Below, piece by piece: positions 41,826-49,670 of a stretch of 56,684 bases of DNA (the stretch's first letter is position 1; every line of letters starts with the position of its first letter). Position numbers and translations under genes: made by a program. The notes below the pieces were generated by a model, which did not search any database, was not told the DNA's origin, and saw only the letters and a program-made list of their open reading frames with translations. The stretch lies in the NCBI GenBank assembly GCA_026125895.1, contig JAHCKG010000028.1, positions 1-56,684 on the forward strand, written 5' to 3'. This DNA comes from Pseudolabrys sp. (lineage in GTDB: Bacteria; Pseudomonadota; Alphaproteobacteria; Rhizobiales; Xanthobacteraceae).

Positions 41826-43118
41826 ATGGACCAGACCGTCCGTAAGATCAGCGCCGAAGACGTGAACCCCCGTCACAACTGGGGCCGCGCTTTGCCCTCG
41901 CTCGGCACCAACGGCGTCGATTTCGAGGAGCGCGTCAACTACCAGCGCCTGCACCGCTACCGGCTCGGCCGCGTCAAGCAGGCGCTCGACAAGTCCGAAC
42001 TCGGTGCCCTCCTCGTCTTCGACGTCAACAACATCCGTTACATCACCTCGACCAAGATCGGCGAGTGGGAGCGCGACAAGCTTTGCCGCTGGGCGCTGCT
42101 GACGCGCACCGGCGAGCCGATCCTGTGGGACTTCGGCTCGGCCGCCGTGCATCACAAGCTGTACACGCCGTGGCTGGCGCCGGAGAACTGCAAGGCCGGC
42201 CTGATCGGCATGCGCGGCATGGTCGATCCCAAATTCGGCCTGATGAAGAAGCACGCCGGCGAGATCGCCTCGCTGCTCAAGGAAGCCGGCGTCGGCGACA
42301 TGCCGGTCGGCGTCGATCTCATCGAACCGCCGATGATGTTTGAATTGCAGAAGGCCGGCATCAATGTCGTGGACGGCCAGCAGGTGATGCTGGAAGCGCG
42401 CGAGATCAAGTCGCAGGACGAGATCCATCTTTTGAATCGCGCCGCGGCAATGGTGGACGGCGCCTATGACCTCATCAACGAGAAGCTGCGCCCCGGCGTG
42501 CGCGAGAACGACATCGTCGCCATGGTCAACGAGTTTCTCTATCGCCACGGCTCCGACGACGTCGAAGCGGTGAACGCCATCTCCGGCGAGCGCTGCAACC
42601 CGCATCCGCACAACTTCACCGACCGCATGATCCGCCCCGGCGATCAGGCGTTCTTCGACATCCTGCAGTCGTTCATGGGCTATCGCACCTGCTACTACCG
42701 CACCTTCAATGTCGGCCGCGCCACGCCGGCGCAGCACGACGCCTACAAGAAGGCGCGCGAGTGGCTGGACAACGCCATGGAGCGCATCAAGCCCGGCGCC
42801 ACCACGGCCCATATCGCCGAGGCCTTCCCGACGGCGCAGGAATTCGGCTTCCCGGACGAGACCTCGGCCTTCGGCCTGCAGTTCGCGCACGGCCTTGGCC
42901 TGGCGCTGCACGAGCGGCCGGTGATCTCGCGCGTGGTGTCGATGGACCACCCGACCGAAATCAAGGAAGGCATGGTGTTCGCCATCGAGACCTACTGCCC
43001 GGCGACCGACGGCTACTCCGGCGCGCGCATCGAGGAAGAGGTCGTGGTCACCGACAAGGGCTGCCGCGTCATCTCGCTGTTCCCGGCGGAAGAACTGCCG
43101 ATCGCCAACCGGTATTGA
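41826..43118 (+). CDS. M24-family (Xaa-Pro peptidase/DddP-like) metalloenzyme with altered metal site
   Basis: A 430-residue pita-bread-fold protein. The N-terminal domain (about 35-170) resembles creatinase/prolidase, and the C-terminal catalytic domain (about 190-430) has FFDILQSFMGYRTCYYRTF, FAHGLGLALHERP, FAIETY and ARIEEEVVV. The first metal aspartate (FFDI), histidine and both glutamates are present, but the second aspartate (canonical DxTRT) is replaced around CYYRTF. This departs from true prolidases and suggests a different or single-metal chemistry. Families annotated as DMSP lyase DddP have similarly altered M24 sites; the reaction here is not known. The ATG at 41826 is preferred. 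A tiny membrane-protein gene follows 21 bp later. Confidence 0.85.
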   Translation: MDQTVRKISAEDVNPRHNWGRALPSLGTNGVDFEERVNYQRLHRYRLGRVKQALDKSELGALLVFDVNNIRYITSTKIGEWERDKLCRWALLTRTGEPILWDFGSAAVHHKLYTPWLAPENCKAGLIGMRGMVDPKFGLMKKHAGEIASLLKEAGVGDMPVGVDLIEPPMMFELQKAGINVVDGQQVMLEAREIKSQDEIHLLNRAAAMVDGAYDLINEKLRPGVRENDIVAMVNEFLYRHGSDDVEAVNAISGERCNPHPHNFTDRMIRPGDQAFFDILQSFMGYRTCYYRTFNVGRATPAQHDAYKKAREWLDNAMERIKPGATTAHIAEAFPTAQEFGFPDETSAFGLQFAHGLGLALHERPVISRVVSMDHPTEIKEGMVFAIETYCPATDGYSGARIEEEVVVTDKGCRVISLFPAEELPIANRY

Positions 43119-43139
43119 TATCGCTCGCGGGAACGCACC

Positions 43140-43370
43140 ATGCCGCCGCCCAACTACCCGCGTTACGTCTCGCCGAAGGAGCGCGCGGAAAACCGCGCGC
43201 GCCTCATCTCCGTGGCGCTGTGGGGCGGCGCGGCGCTGGCGATTTCGGTGGCGGCGATGCTGTTCGCCTATACCGACCAGGCGCCGCCGTGGCTGCGCAA
43301 ACTCGCGCTCCAGATCGATGGCACCTTCGGCTTCCCGATCCTCGCCCTGATCCGCGCCATGGCGACCTGA
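43140..43370 (+). CDS. Small membrane protein of unknown function
   Basis: A 76-residue protein with a charged N-terminus (PKERAENRARL) and one strong hydrophobic helix at about 22-44. The C-terminus (55-72) is weakly hydrophobic. I do not recognise the family. It follows the M24 gene by 21 bp and is likely co-transcribed. Confidence 0.7.
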   Translation: MPPPNYPRYVSPKERAENRARLISVALWGGAALAISVAAMLFAYTDQAPPWLRKLALQIDGTFGFPILALIRAMAT

Positions 43371-43464
43371 GCGCCCCGAACTTGCGGTTCCGGGCCTACT
43401 CCTCATGGAACCAAAGCGCCGCCTCGACGCTTGAAAGCCAAAGTCCTGCATCGAGGAGATCAAA

Positions 43465-43635
43465 ATGGCTGAGGGCAGCAGTGGGAATGGCGTGCTGGGC
43501 GTTCTCGTCGGCGCGCTGATCGTGGTGATGGTGGGCGCCGGCGTGCTCTACGCCACCGGCAATCTGGGCAACGGCGGCAGCAAGACGGTGAAGGTCGAAC
43601 TGCCGAAGGTCGGCACCACCGGGACCGCCAAATAG
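43465..43635 (+). CDS. Tiny glycine-rich membrane protein of unknown function
   Basis: A 56-residue ORF, ATG 43465 to TAG 43633-43635. GAGGAG lies six bases before the start, a near-ideal ribosome binding site. Residues about 9-30 form one hydrophobic helix (VLGVLVGALIVVMVGAGVLY) followed by a glycine/lysine-rich exterior tail. A terminator follows at 43656. Codon use and the ribosome binding site support a real gene. Function unknown. Confidence 0.7.
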   Translation: MAEGSSGNGVLGVLVGALIVVMVGAGVLYATGNLGNGGSKTVKVELPKVGTTGTAK

Positions 43636-43655
43636 TTTCAGGCTTCTTGCTTAAG

Positions 43656-43688
43656 CGCCGGCCGGCCCGCGAGGATCGGCCGGCGTTT
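43656..43688 (+). terminator. Rho-independent-like terminator after the tiny membrane-protein gene
   Basis: CGCCGGCCG (43656-43664) pairs with CGGCCGGCG (43677-43685) around a 12-base loop, followed by TTT. Confidence 0.65.
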
Positions 43689-43707
43689 CCATGTGAGCGA
43701 CGTTGAC

Positions 43708-43783
43708 CGTCATGGTCCGCGAAGGCGGACCATCCAGCACTTTAAGGGAATGGCTGGATCACCCGCTTGCGCGGGTGATGACG
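43708..43783. repeat. Three-stem palindromic intergenic repeat, copy D
   Basis: Hairpin ATGGTCCGCGAAGGCGGACCAT (43712-43733), CCAGC (43734-43738), spacer, GCTGG (43753-43757), hairpin ATCACCCGCTTGCGCGGGTGAT (43758-43779) and TGACG. It lies between the tiny membrane protein and the convergent chemoreceptor. Confidence 0.85.
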
Positions 43784-43814
43784 TCTGAGAGCACGGGCGA
43801 TGACGCGTTGAGCG

Positions 43815-45509
43815 CTACGCCGCCCGCACCCGCGCGATGAAGTCCTGCGCCTCGGCCTGCAACGCCGCGGCCTGGCGATTGAGATCAGCGGCGGCGTTCT
43901 GGATCTCGACGGCTCCGTTGCGCGTGCGGCTGGCGAATTCAGTAACGCCCTCGATGGTCTGCGACACTTGGCGCGTGCGCACCGCGGCGCCCTCGACGGT
44001 CTGTGCGATGCGCTGCGTCGCCTCGCTCTGCACGCTGACCGCCTCGGTGATGGCACGCGCGACCGTGTGGATACGGGCGATCGCCTGGGAGATCGATTGG
44101 GTCGTGTCGCGCACGCCGTCGATGACGCCGCCGACCGTTTCAGTCTTGCTGCGGATGCTGGCGAGCGCCTGCGTCGTCTGCGTCGCCAGCGACTTGACCT
44201 CCTGCGCCACCACGGCAAAGCCGCGCCCGGCCTCGCCGGCGCGCGCCGCCTCGATGGTGGCGTTGAGCGCCAGGAGGTTGGTCTGGCTGGCGATGGCGTG
44301 GATCATGCCGATGACCTTGTCGATGTCGCCGACGGTCTGCGTCAGCTCATCGACGTTCGACACCGCCACCTCGGCGCGACGCGAAGCCTCGGTGACGGCG
44401 CCGCCCGCGCTGGTCAGTTGCAGATCGATATCGTGCATCGAGGCCGACAACTCATCGACCGCCGCCGACACGGTGCCGGCGACCTCGGTCGTTTCCTGCG
44501 CCACCACCGACGCCGTGCCGGCATGGCGGCCGGATTCGTCGGCGACGTCGCCCATCGCCTGCGCCGACCGGTCGAGTTCGGACGCGGAGCGGGCGAGCGC
44601 GGCGGCGACCTTGAGGATCTTGGTTTCGAAGTTGCGGGCGAACTGTTCGAGCGCCTGGCGCTTGTCGGCGGCGGCTTGTTCGCGGGCCCGGTGACGCTGC
44701 ATCTGCGCCTCATTGAGCGCCGCGGCGTTGTCGCGAAACACCAGCACGGCGCGCGCCATGGTACCTACTTCGTCGCCGCGCCTGAGGCCCTCGATCGGCG
44801 CATCGAGCCGACCTTGCGCGATCTCGTGCATGACACGGGCGAGCCGGCGCAGCGGCCGCGCCACGGCGCGGTGCGCCAGGATCATCGCCAGCAGGATGGT
44901 GGTCAGCGTGCCGCCGACCAGCATGAAGGTGAGCAACCGGTAGGTGTGCGCCTTCTGCGCGCTCGCCGCCTCGACCGCGGTGCGCACCTGGCCGCCGAGA
45001 ATATCGATCAGCCGGTTCATGCTGGTGGTGGCATCGACCAGAGCCGGATCGAACCTGAACTCGAGCAGGTGACGCGCGGTCTCCTGGTCGCCGATCTTGA
45101 TGGCGATCTGCACCTGGTTGGCGACGTCGTTGACGAGATCGAGACGGCGGATCATGCCGCGCACGTCGTCGGCGCGGGCCGGCAGCGCCGTGACGACTTC
45201 GTCGAGCCAGTGCTGGGCCGAGGCATATTGACCGGCGCGCTCGTCGATCGCCTCGCGCATGGTGTCGGGATCGCCGGTCGAGGCCATCTTGTAGGTGGCG
45301 AGGCCGAGCGACTCCGCGGCGATCTTGGATTCGGTGAGGATCAGCCGGACGGGCGCGATCTCGCGGGTGATCACGTCGTTGATGCGGTCGATCTCATGCA
45401 GGCTGCGCAGGCTGTACCAATTGGCGGTCGCGGACAGGATGCCGAGGGCGCCGATGAGCAGCATCGCCTTGGCGGCGATCGGCAAACGAAGCGAAGATGC
45501 GCGGAGCAT
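43815..45509 (-). CDS. Methyl-accepting chemotaxis protein
   Basis: A 564-residue chemoreceptor. A first hydrophobic helix (about 10-30) and a second (about 190-212) enclose a helical periplasmic sensor domain of about 160 residues. A HAMP region follows (about 213-265), then a long coiled-coil signalling domain. The signalling tip reads [20 protein letters not shown] and [15 protein letters not shown], which contacts CheA/CheW. The periplasmic part is of the four-helix-bundle kind; its ligand is unknown. The ATG at 45509 has AGGA eight bases upstream. No other chemotaxis genes are in the window, so it is an orphan receptor. A candidate small RNA is encoded on the opposite strand upstream. 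Confidence 0.93.
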   Translation of the reverse strand: MLRASSLRLPIAAKAMLLIGALGILSATANWYSLRSLHEIDRINDVITREIAPVRLILTESKIAAESLGLATYKMASTGDPDTMREAIDERAGQYASAQHWLDEVVTALPARADDVRGMIRRLDLVNDVANQVQIAIKIGDQETARHLLEFRFDPALVDATTSMNRLIDILGGQVRTAVEAASAQKAHTYRLLTFMLVGGTLTTILLAMILAHRAVARPLRRLARVMHEIAQGRLDAPIEGLRRGDEVGTMARAVLVFRDNAAALNEAQMQRHRAREQAAADKRQALEQFARNFETKILKVAAALARSASELDRSAQAMGDVADESGRHAGTASVVAQETTEVAGTVSAAVDELSASMHDIDLQLTSAGGAVTEASRRAEVAVSNVDELTQTVGDIDKVIGMIHAIASQTNLLALNATIEAARAGEAGRGFAVVAQEVKSLATQTTQALASIRSKTETVGGVIDGVRDTTQSISQAIARIHTVARAITEAVSVQSEATQRIAQTVEGAAVRTRQVSQTIEGVTEFASRTRNGAVEIQNAAADLNRQAAALQAEAQDFIARVRAA

Positions 45510-45670
45510 CGAAAGTCCTGGCGGCGGGAGAGGCAAAGCGGGAACGCGCGGGTTCTAGCCGCCGAGTGTTCCCGATTGCTTAATGGGAGAGTCACGCAAC
45601 CGTCGTCATGGCCCGCGCCGGCTTTGTCACAATCGCGGTGCGCGGTTGCCCCGGGGACGCGGCCGGAACC

Positions 45671-45700
45671 TAAATAACAGATTTTGTTACGGCTTATTTA
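45671..45700. promoter_or_regulatory. AT-rich inverted repeat upstream of chemoreceptor
   Basis: TAAATAA (45671-45677) and TTATTTA (45694-45700) form a perfect 7-bp inverted repeat with a nested AACA/TGTT pair. It lies about 160 bp upstream of the chemoreceptor start and just upstream of the candidate small RNA, in an otherwise GC-rich region. It may be an operator or a promoter element for either. Confidence 0.4.
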
Positions 45701-45736
45701 CTTGAGCCGGCGGCAACAAAGCCGTTGATTTATCGT

Positions 45737-45840
45737 GTTGTGCGCAAAGCCGTCGTTCTCCCGTCGCGCGGGAAAGGACAGGCGGCCGAATCCTCCACAC
45801 CTGTGCAACAAGGGCTCCCGCGAGGGAGCCCTTTTTTTAT
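45737..45840 (+). ncRNA. Candidate small RNA with looped CCTCC and strong terminator
   Basis: A strong intrinsic terminator lies on the plus strand where no plus-strand gene ends, pointing to an independent short transcript. Before it are a TCCCG/CGGGA hairpin (45759-45773) and an ACAGG/CCTGT stem (45778-45782 with 45800-45804), whose loop shows CCTCC (45792-45796). This anti-Shine-Dalgarno loop is a known feature of several alphaproteobacterial trans-acting small RNAs. The 5' end is uncertain; a promoter may lie in the AT-rich stretch around 45700-45730. No protein-coding potential is seen. The structure is direct, but existence of the RNA is inferred. Confidence 0.55.
45810..45838 (+). terminator. 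Rho-independent terminator on the plus strand
   Basis: AAGGGCTCCC (45810-45819) pairs with GGGAGCCCTT (45824-45833) around a GCGA loop, followed by an uninterrupted T-run to 45838. It is the most canonical terminator in the window. Confidence 0.93.
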
Positions 45841-45866
45841 TGCGTGTCGCGCCCTCGCGAACGCGA

Positions 45867-46823
45867 CTATTCGAGGCCGGTGCCCACCTTGACGTTCTCC
45901 GGCTCGAGCTTCATGCCGGCGGCGAGCGCCATGGTCTCCATCAGCGCGGCGAAGTCCTTCTGCAAATAGGCTTCCGGATCCTTCTGCAAGGTGGCGGCGC
46001 CGAAATGGCTTTGCAGCACTTCGCGCGTCGCCGCCGTCACCGGCATCGGCACGTCGAATTCGCGGCCGAGCTCGAGGCCGAGGTCGAGATCCTTGCGCAG
46101 CAGCTCCGGCGTGAAGGTCGTGGTCCAGTCGAGATTGACCAGAGCCGGCGATTTGTACTTCGTGAACATCGAGCCCATGACGCCGTTGTTCATGAAGGCG
46201 AGGAAGGCGTGGCGCGGCACACCCATCTTGTTGGCGAGCAGCGTGATCTCGATCAGGTTCTCGATGACGACGCCGAGCATGACGTTGTGCGCGATCTTGC
46301 AGACGCGGGCGAGATCGCCGTCGCCGACATAGGCGACGCCCTGCGGCGCCACGACCTCGAGCAGCGGCTTGACCGCGTTGGCGGCGCCCTCATCGCCCGA
46401 CACCACCGTGGACAGCTTGCCGGCCTTGATCACCTTGGCGTTGCCGGACACCGGCGCGCAGACGTAATCGGCGCCGGCCGCCATCAGCTTGCGGCGCACC
46501 TCGACGGAATCGTCGATCGAGATGGTCGAGCAATCGACCACGACCTTCGGCGCCTTGCCGCCGGATGCGAGCACGCCGTTCGGTCCGAAATAAACCTCGT
46601 CGAGATCCTTGCCGGTGGAGACGATCGAGAACACGACGTCGAGCCCGGCGAGATCGGACAGCTTGTCGGCGATCCTGGCGCCGCTCTTGGCGAGCGGCTC
46701 GGCCTTGGCGCGCGTGCGATTCCACACGGTGACGTCGTGGCCGGCCTTGAGCAGACGCTCCGCCATCGGCGCGCCCATGCGGCCAAGGCCGATCCAGCCG
46801 ATCTTCTGCGTATTCTTCGCCAT
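45867..46823 (-). CDS. 3-hydroxyisobutyrate dehydrogenase-family oxidoreductase
   Basis: A 318-residue beta-hydroxyacid dehydrogenase. The Rossmann motif is GWIGLGRMGAPMAERL (about residues 8-23), the substrate-binding stretch is DCSTISIDDSVEVRR, the catalytic lysine is in CKIAHNVMLG (about 190), and a KDLDLGLELG helix follows. The family includes 3-hydroxyisobutyrate, tartronate-semialdehyde and glyoxylate/succinic-semialdehyde reductases. Its substrate is uncertain. The ATG at 46823 is preferred to 46868. It is divergent from the molybdopterin large-subunit gene. Confidence 0.9.
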   Translation of the reverse strand: MAKNTQKIGWIGLGRMGAPMAERLLKAGHDVTVWNRTRAKAEPLAKSGARIADKLSDLAGLDVVFSIVSTGKDLDEVYFGPNGVLASGGKAPKVVVDCSTISIDDSVEVRRKLMAAGADYVCAPVSGNAKVIKAGKLSTVVSGDEGAANAVKPLLEVVAPQGVAYVGDGDLARVCKIAHNVMLGVVIENLIEITLLANKMGVPRHAFLAFMNNGVMGSMFTKYKSPALVNLDWTTTFTPELLRKDLDLGLELGREFDVPMPVTAATREVLQSHFGAATLQKDPEAYLQKDFAALMETMALAAGMKLEPENVKVGTGLE

Positions 46824-46993
46824 TCCCGTTCGCTCCCTTGGCTTCGATGCCGCGTTCGCCGCGGCCATTATCGTTTATCTCGCCATCGGCTTTAGCGTTT
46901 CCGACGGCGATACGCCAGTGGTGGGCAGCAATGCTGCCGCGCCGGGCGTCGGGCTGCTATAAAGCGCGTGCGTGCCCACCCGCACGTTTCGCG

Positions 46994-47019
46994 CCGCAAG
47001 ACTTAGCCGCAAGACTTAG
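46994..47019 (+). repeat. Tandem 13-bp duplication before molybdopterin-enzyme gene
   Basis: CCGCAAGACTTAG occurs twice head to tail (46994-47006 and 47007-47019) directly before the AGGAA ribosome binding site of the next gene, in its 5' leader. Confidence 0.85.
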
Positions 47020-47030
47020 AGGAATACCCC

Positions 47031-49352
47031 ATGACCGTGACCATCCCCGCCCGCAGCAAGTCCGAGCCGCGCGTCGAGGATGACGCGCTGGTGCGAGGCG
47101 CCGGCCGCTTCATGGACGACCCGCGGCCGCCCGGTCAGGCCTACGCCGCCTTCGTGCGCTCGCCGCACGCCCATGCCCGCATCCTTGCGGTGCGCACCGA
47201 CGCGGCGGAAAAAGCCAAGGGCGTGATCGGCGTGCTCACTGCCGCCGATATGAAGGCCGCCGGCGTCGGCTCGCTGTCGCGGCACAATCCGCTCACCGGC
47301 CGCGGCGGCGTCAAGCTGGCGATGCCGTTCCGCCCGGCGCTGGCCGGCGACAAGGCGATGCACGGCGGCGATCCGGTGGCGATGGTGGTGGCGGACACCT
47401 TGGCGCTGGCGCTCGACGCCGCCGATCTCGTCGAGGTCGATTACGAAGAACTCACGCCGGTCGTCGATCTCGACCAGGCGATGAAGGCCGACACGGTGCT
47501 CTACGACGAAGCGCCCGGCAACGTCGCCGTCGATTGGCCGGGCATGAAGGAAGACAAGGACAACGAGCAGGCCGTCGCCGACCTGATCGCCAAGGCCGCG
47601 CATGTCGCCAAGGTCACCGTCACCAACCAGCGCATGGTCGTCGCCTCGATGGAGACGCGCGGCGCGACCGGCGTTTACGACAAGGCTGCCGACCACTACA
47701 CGCTCCATGCCAGCTCGCAGGGTGCCGACACGATGCGCGGCATGGCCGCCTCGATCATGGGCCTTGCCGACAACAAGCTGCGCGTCGTCACGCCGGACAT
47801 CGGCGGCGCCTTCGGCATGAAGACGCCGGTCTATCCGGAATATATCGCGGTGCTGGTGGCGGCAAAGAAACTCGGCCGCCCGGTGCACTGGATGTCGACG
47901 CGCTCGGAGGCCTTCGTCACCGATACGCAGGCGCGCGACACCGTGACCCATGTCGAACTCGCCTGCGACGACAAGGGCAAGTTCACCGCGCTGCGCGTGC
48001 GCCATCTGTGCAACCAGGGCGCCTATGTCTCCAATGCCGGCGTGCAGATCAACACCGTCAATTTCTGGCGCTGCCTGCCGGCGATGTACGACATCCCGAA
48101 GATGGACGTGTCGGTCGCCTGCTATTTCTCCAACACGATTCCGATCGGGCCGTATCGCGGCGCCGGGCGGCCGGAAGCGAACTTCGCGCTGGAGCGGGCG
48201 GTCGAGGAAGCCGCGCGGCTCCTGAAAATGGACCCGGCGCGGCTGCGCAAGAAGAACCTGATTCCGGCCAAGGCCATGCCGTTCAAAACGCCGATCCAGA
48301 CCTACGATTCCGGCGACTTCCCCGCCATTGTCGATCGGGCGCTCAAGCTCGCCGACTATGACGGCTTTGCCAAACGCAAGCGCGAAGCCGCCAAGCGCAG
48401 GAAGCTGCGCGGCATCGGCATCTCCTGCATGCTCGAACACGCCGGCTCGATGCCGGGCGAGATGGCGTCGGTGAGCTTTCCCGGCGGCGACAAGTTGATC
48501 CTCGGCTGCAACGTGCAATCGACCGGACAGAGCCACGCCACCGTGTTCGGCCGCCTGCTGGCGGCCAAGCTCGGTATCGACGCCAAGACCATCGAGCATC
48601 GTCACGGCGACACTGATCTCGGTGTCTCCGGCTTTCCGTCGGTCGGTTCGCGCTCGGCAATGTGCGCCGGCTCGGCCATCGTCGTCACCGCCGACCTGAT
48701 GCTGGAGAAGGCGAAGAAGACGGCCGCCGCCGCGCTCGAAGCATCGGAGAGCGACATCCAGTATCGCGACGGCCTGTTCGAAGTGGTCGGCACCGACCGC
48801 CGCATCGGCTTGTTCGAGGTGGCGCAGCGCGCGCAGGCGGCGGGCGAGTCCCTCGACACCAAGGGCAAGGCCGAGGCGCCGCTGACGTTTCCCAATGGCT
48901 GTCACATCGCCGAGGTCGAGATCGATCCCGACACCGGGCATTTCGACATCGTCACCTACACGGCGGTCGACGACTGCGGCAACGTGCTCGACCAGATCGT
49001 CGTCGAAGGCCAGGTGCAGGGCTCGATCGCCAACGGCCTTGGCCAGGCGCTGACCGAGAACGCGGTGTACGACACCGGCAGCGGCCAGCTCGTCACCGGC
49101 TCGTTCATGGATTACGGCATGCCGCGCGCCCACGACATGCCGGTCGAACTGCGCGAGGCGACGCATCCGGTGCCGTCCACCACCAACCCGCTCGGCGTCA
49201 AGGGCACCGGCGAAGCCGGCACCACGGCGGCGATCGCCGCGGTGATGAACGCGATCTCCAACGCCGTGCCGAACGGCGCCGCCGATGCCATGGACATGCC
49301 GGCGACGCCGGCCAAGGTCTGGGCGGCGTGTCAGCGAGGGATGGGGAAGTAA
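47031..49352 (+). CDS. Xanthine dehydrogenase-family molybdopterin-binding large subunit
   Basis: A 773-residue protein of the CoxL/XdhB-type molybdenum hydroxylase large subunit. Landmarks are IGGAFGMKTPVYPEY (about 262-276), PYRGAGRPEANFALERA (about 377-393), GQSHATVFGRLLA and the catalytic glutamate in GVKGTGEAGTT near the C-terminus. The VAYRCSF loop of CO dehydrogenase is not seen. It should hydroxylate an aldehyde, purine or aromatic compound. The iron-sulfur small subunit and FAD medium subunit that usually flank it are absent from the window, so it must find partners elsewhere. The start codon follows AGGAA by six bases. Confidence 0.92.
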   Translation: MTVTIPARSKSEPRVEDDALVRGAGRFMDDPRPPGQAYAAFVRSPHAHARILAVRTDAAEKAKGVIGVLTAADMKAAGVGSLSRHNPLTGRGGVKLAMPFRPALAGDKAMHGGDPVAMVVADTLALALDAADLVEVDYEELTPVVDLDQAMKADTVLYDEAPGNVAVDWPGMKEDKDNEQAVADLIAKAAHVAKVTVTNQRMVVASMETRGATGVYDKAADHYTLHASSQGADTMRGMAASIMGLADNKLRVVTPDIGGAFGMKTPVYPEYIAVLVAAKKLGRPVHWMSTRSEAFVTDTQARDTVTHVELACDDKGKFTALRVRHLCNQGAYVSNAGVQINTVNFWRCLPAMYDIPKMDVSVACYFSNTIPIGPYRGAGRPEANFALERAVEEAARLLKMDPARLRKKNLIPAKAMPFKTPIQTYDSGDFPAIVDRALKLADYDGFAKRKREAAKRRKLRGIGISCMLEHAGSMPGEMASVSFPGGDKLILGCNVQSTGQSHATVFGRLLAAKLGIDAKTIEHRHGDTDLGVSGFPSVGSRSAMCAGSAIVVTADLMLEKAKKTAAAALEASESDIQYRDGLFEVVGTDRRIGLFEVAQRAQAAGESLDTKGKAEAPLTFPNGCHIAEVEIDPDTGHFDIVTYTAVDDCGNVLDQIVVEGQVQGSIANGLGQALTENAVYDTGSGQLVTGSFMDYGMPRAHDMPVELREATHPVPSTTNPLGVKGTGEAGTTAAIAAVMNAISNAVPNGAADAMDMPATPAKVWAACQRGMGK

Positions 49353-49356
49353 CCTC

Positions 49357-49589
49357 ACTGTCGTCCCCGCGCAGCCTTACTGTCGTCCCCGCGCAGGCGG
49401 GGACCCATATCCCCTGCGCTCGTTGGTGAGCACAGGCGAAGAAGAAACGCCCGCATCACTGACGACTTCTGCTGCGGCGGATGGGTCCCCGCCTGCGCTC
49501 GTTGGTGACCGCAGCGAAAGAAGGCAACGACGTCATCACTGACGGCTTCTGCTGCGGCGTATGGGTCCCCGCCTGCGCGCGGACGACAG
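49357..49589. repeat. Mosaic palindromic repeat with a duplicated 79-80 bp unit
   Basis: ACTGTCGTCCCCGCGCAG occurs at 49357-49374 and 49380-49397. A 79-80 bp unit beginning CTGCGCTCGTTGGTGA occurs at 49414 and again at 49493, including ATGGGTCCCCGCCTGCGC at 49481-49498 and 49561-49578. The outer parts match the CCCATA/TATGGG repeat at 41417. The interior has grown by tandem duplication. Confidence 0.85.
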
Positions 49590-49600
49590 ATAACAAACAA

Positions 49601-49627
49601 AACGGCCGGGCGATGAGCCCGGCCGTT
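49601..49627 (-). terminator. Terminator hairpin for the SSADH-like gene
   Basis: AACGGCCGGGC (49601-49611) pairs perfectly with GCCCGGCCGTT (49617-49627). On the minus strand it is followed by a T-rich stretch (complement of 49590-49600), fitting the minus-strand gene that ends at 49670. Confidence 0.8.
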
Positions 49628-49640
49628 GTCATGTGAAGCG

Positions 49641-49670
49641 CTGGATCGTCCGCCTGCGCGGACGATGACT
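49641..49670. repeat. Half palindromic repeat with CTGG half
   Basis: CTGG (49641-49644) and hairpin ATCGTCCGCCTGCGCGGACGAT (49645-49666), then GAC. It is the right half of the CCAG/CTGG repeat only. Confidence 0.75.

Larger units (their letters stand above)
49353..49669. other. Repeat-filled intergenic region
   Basis: About 317 bp between convergent genes, holding a tandem palindromic repeat mosaic (49357-49589), a terminator (49601-49627) and a half repeat (49641-49670). No gene is seen. Confidence 0.75.

Noticed and set aside
45735-46895. A 386-codon plus-strand frame through the candidate small RNA and the beta-hydroxyacid dehydrogenase
   Set aside because: It is a shadow of the minus-strand dehydrogenase gene and crosses a strong terminator.
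47016-49358. A 780-codon open frame antisense to the molybdopterin subunit gene, and similar long antisense frames (597-1955, 29337-30692, 41529-43463, 53560-55257, 26341-27972)
   Set aside because: High GC makes opposite-strand frames long. Their products are rich in R, H, D, A and Q with no family features, while the opposite strand has clear conserved motifs.
49357-49589. Possible CRISPR array from regularly spaced repeats
   Set aside because: Only two 79-80 bp units, with similar interiors rather than unique spacers, and no cas genes. It is a duplicated palindromic repeat.
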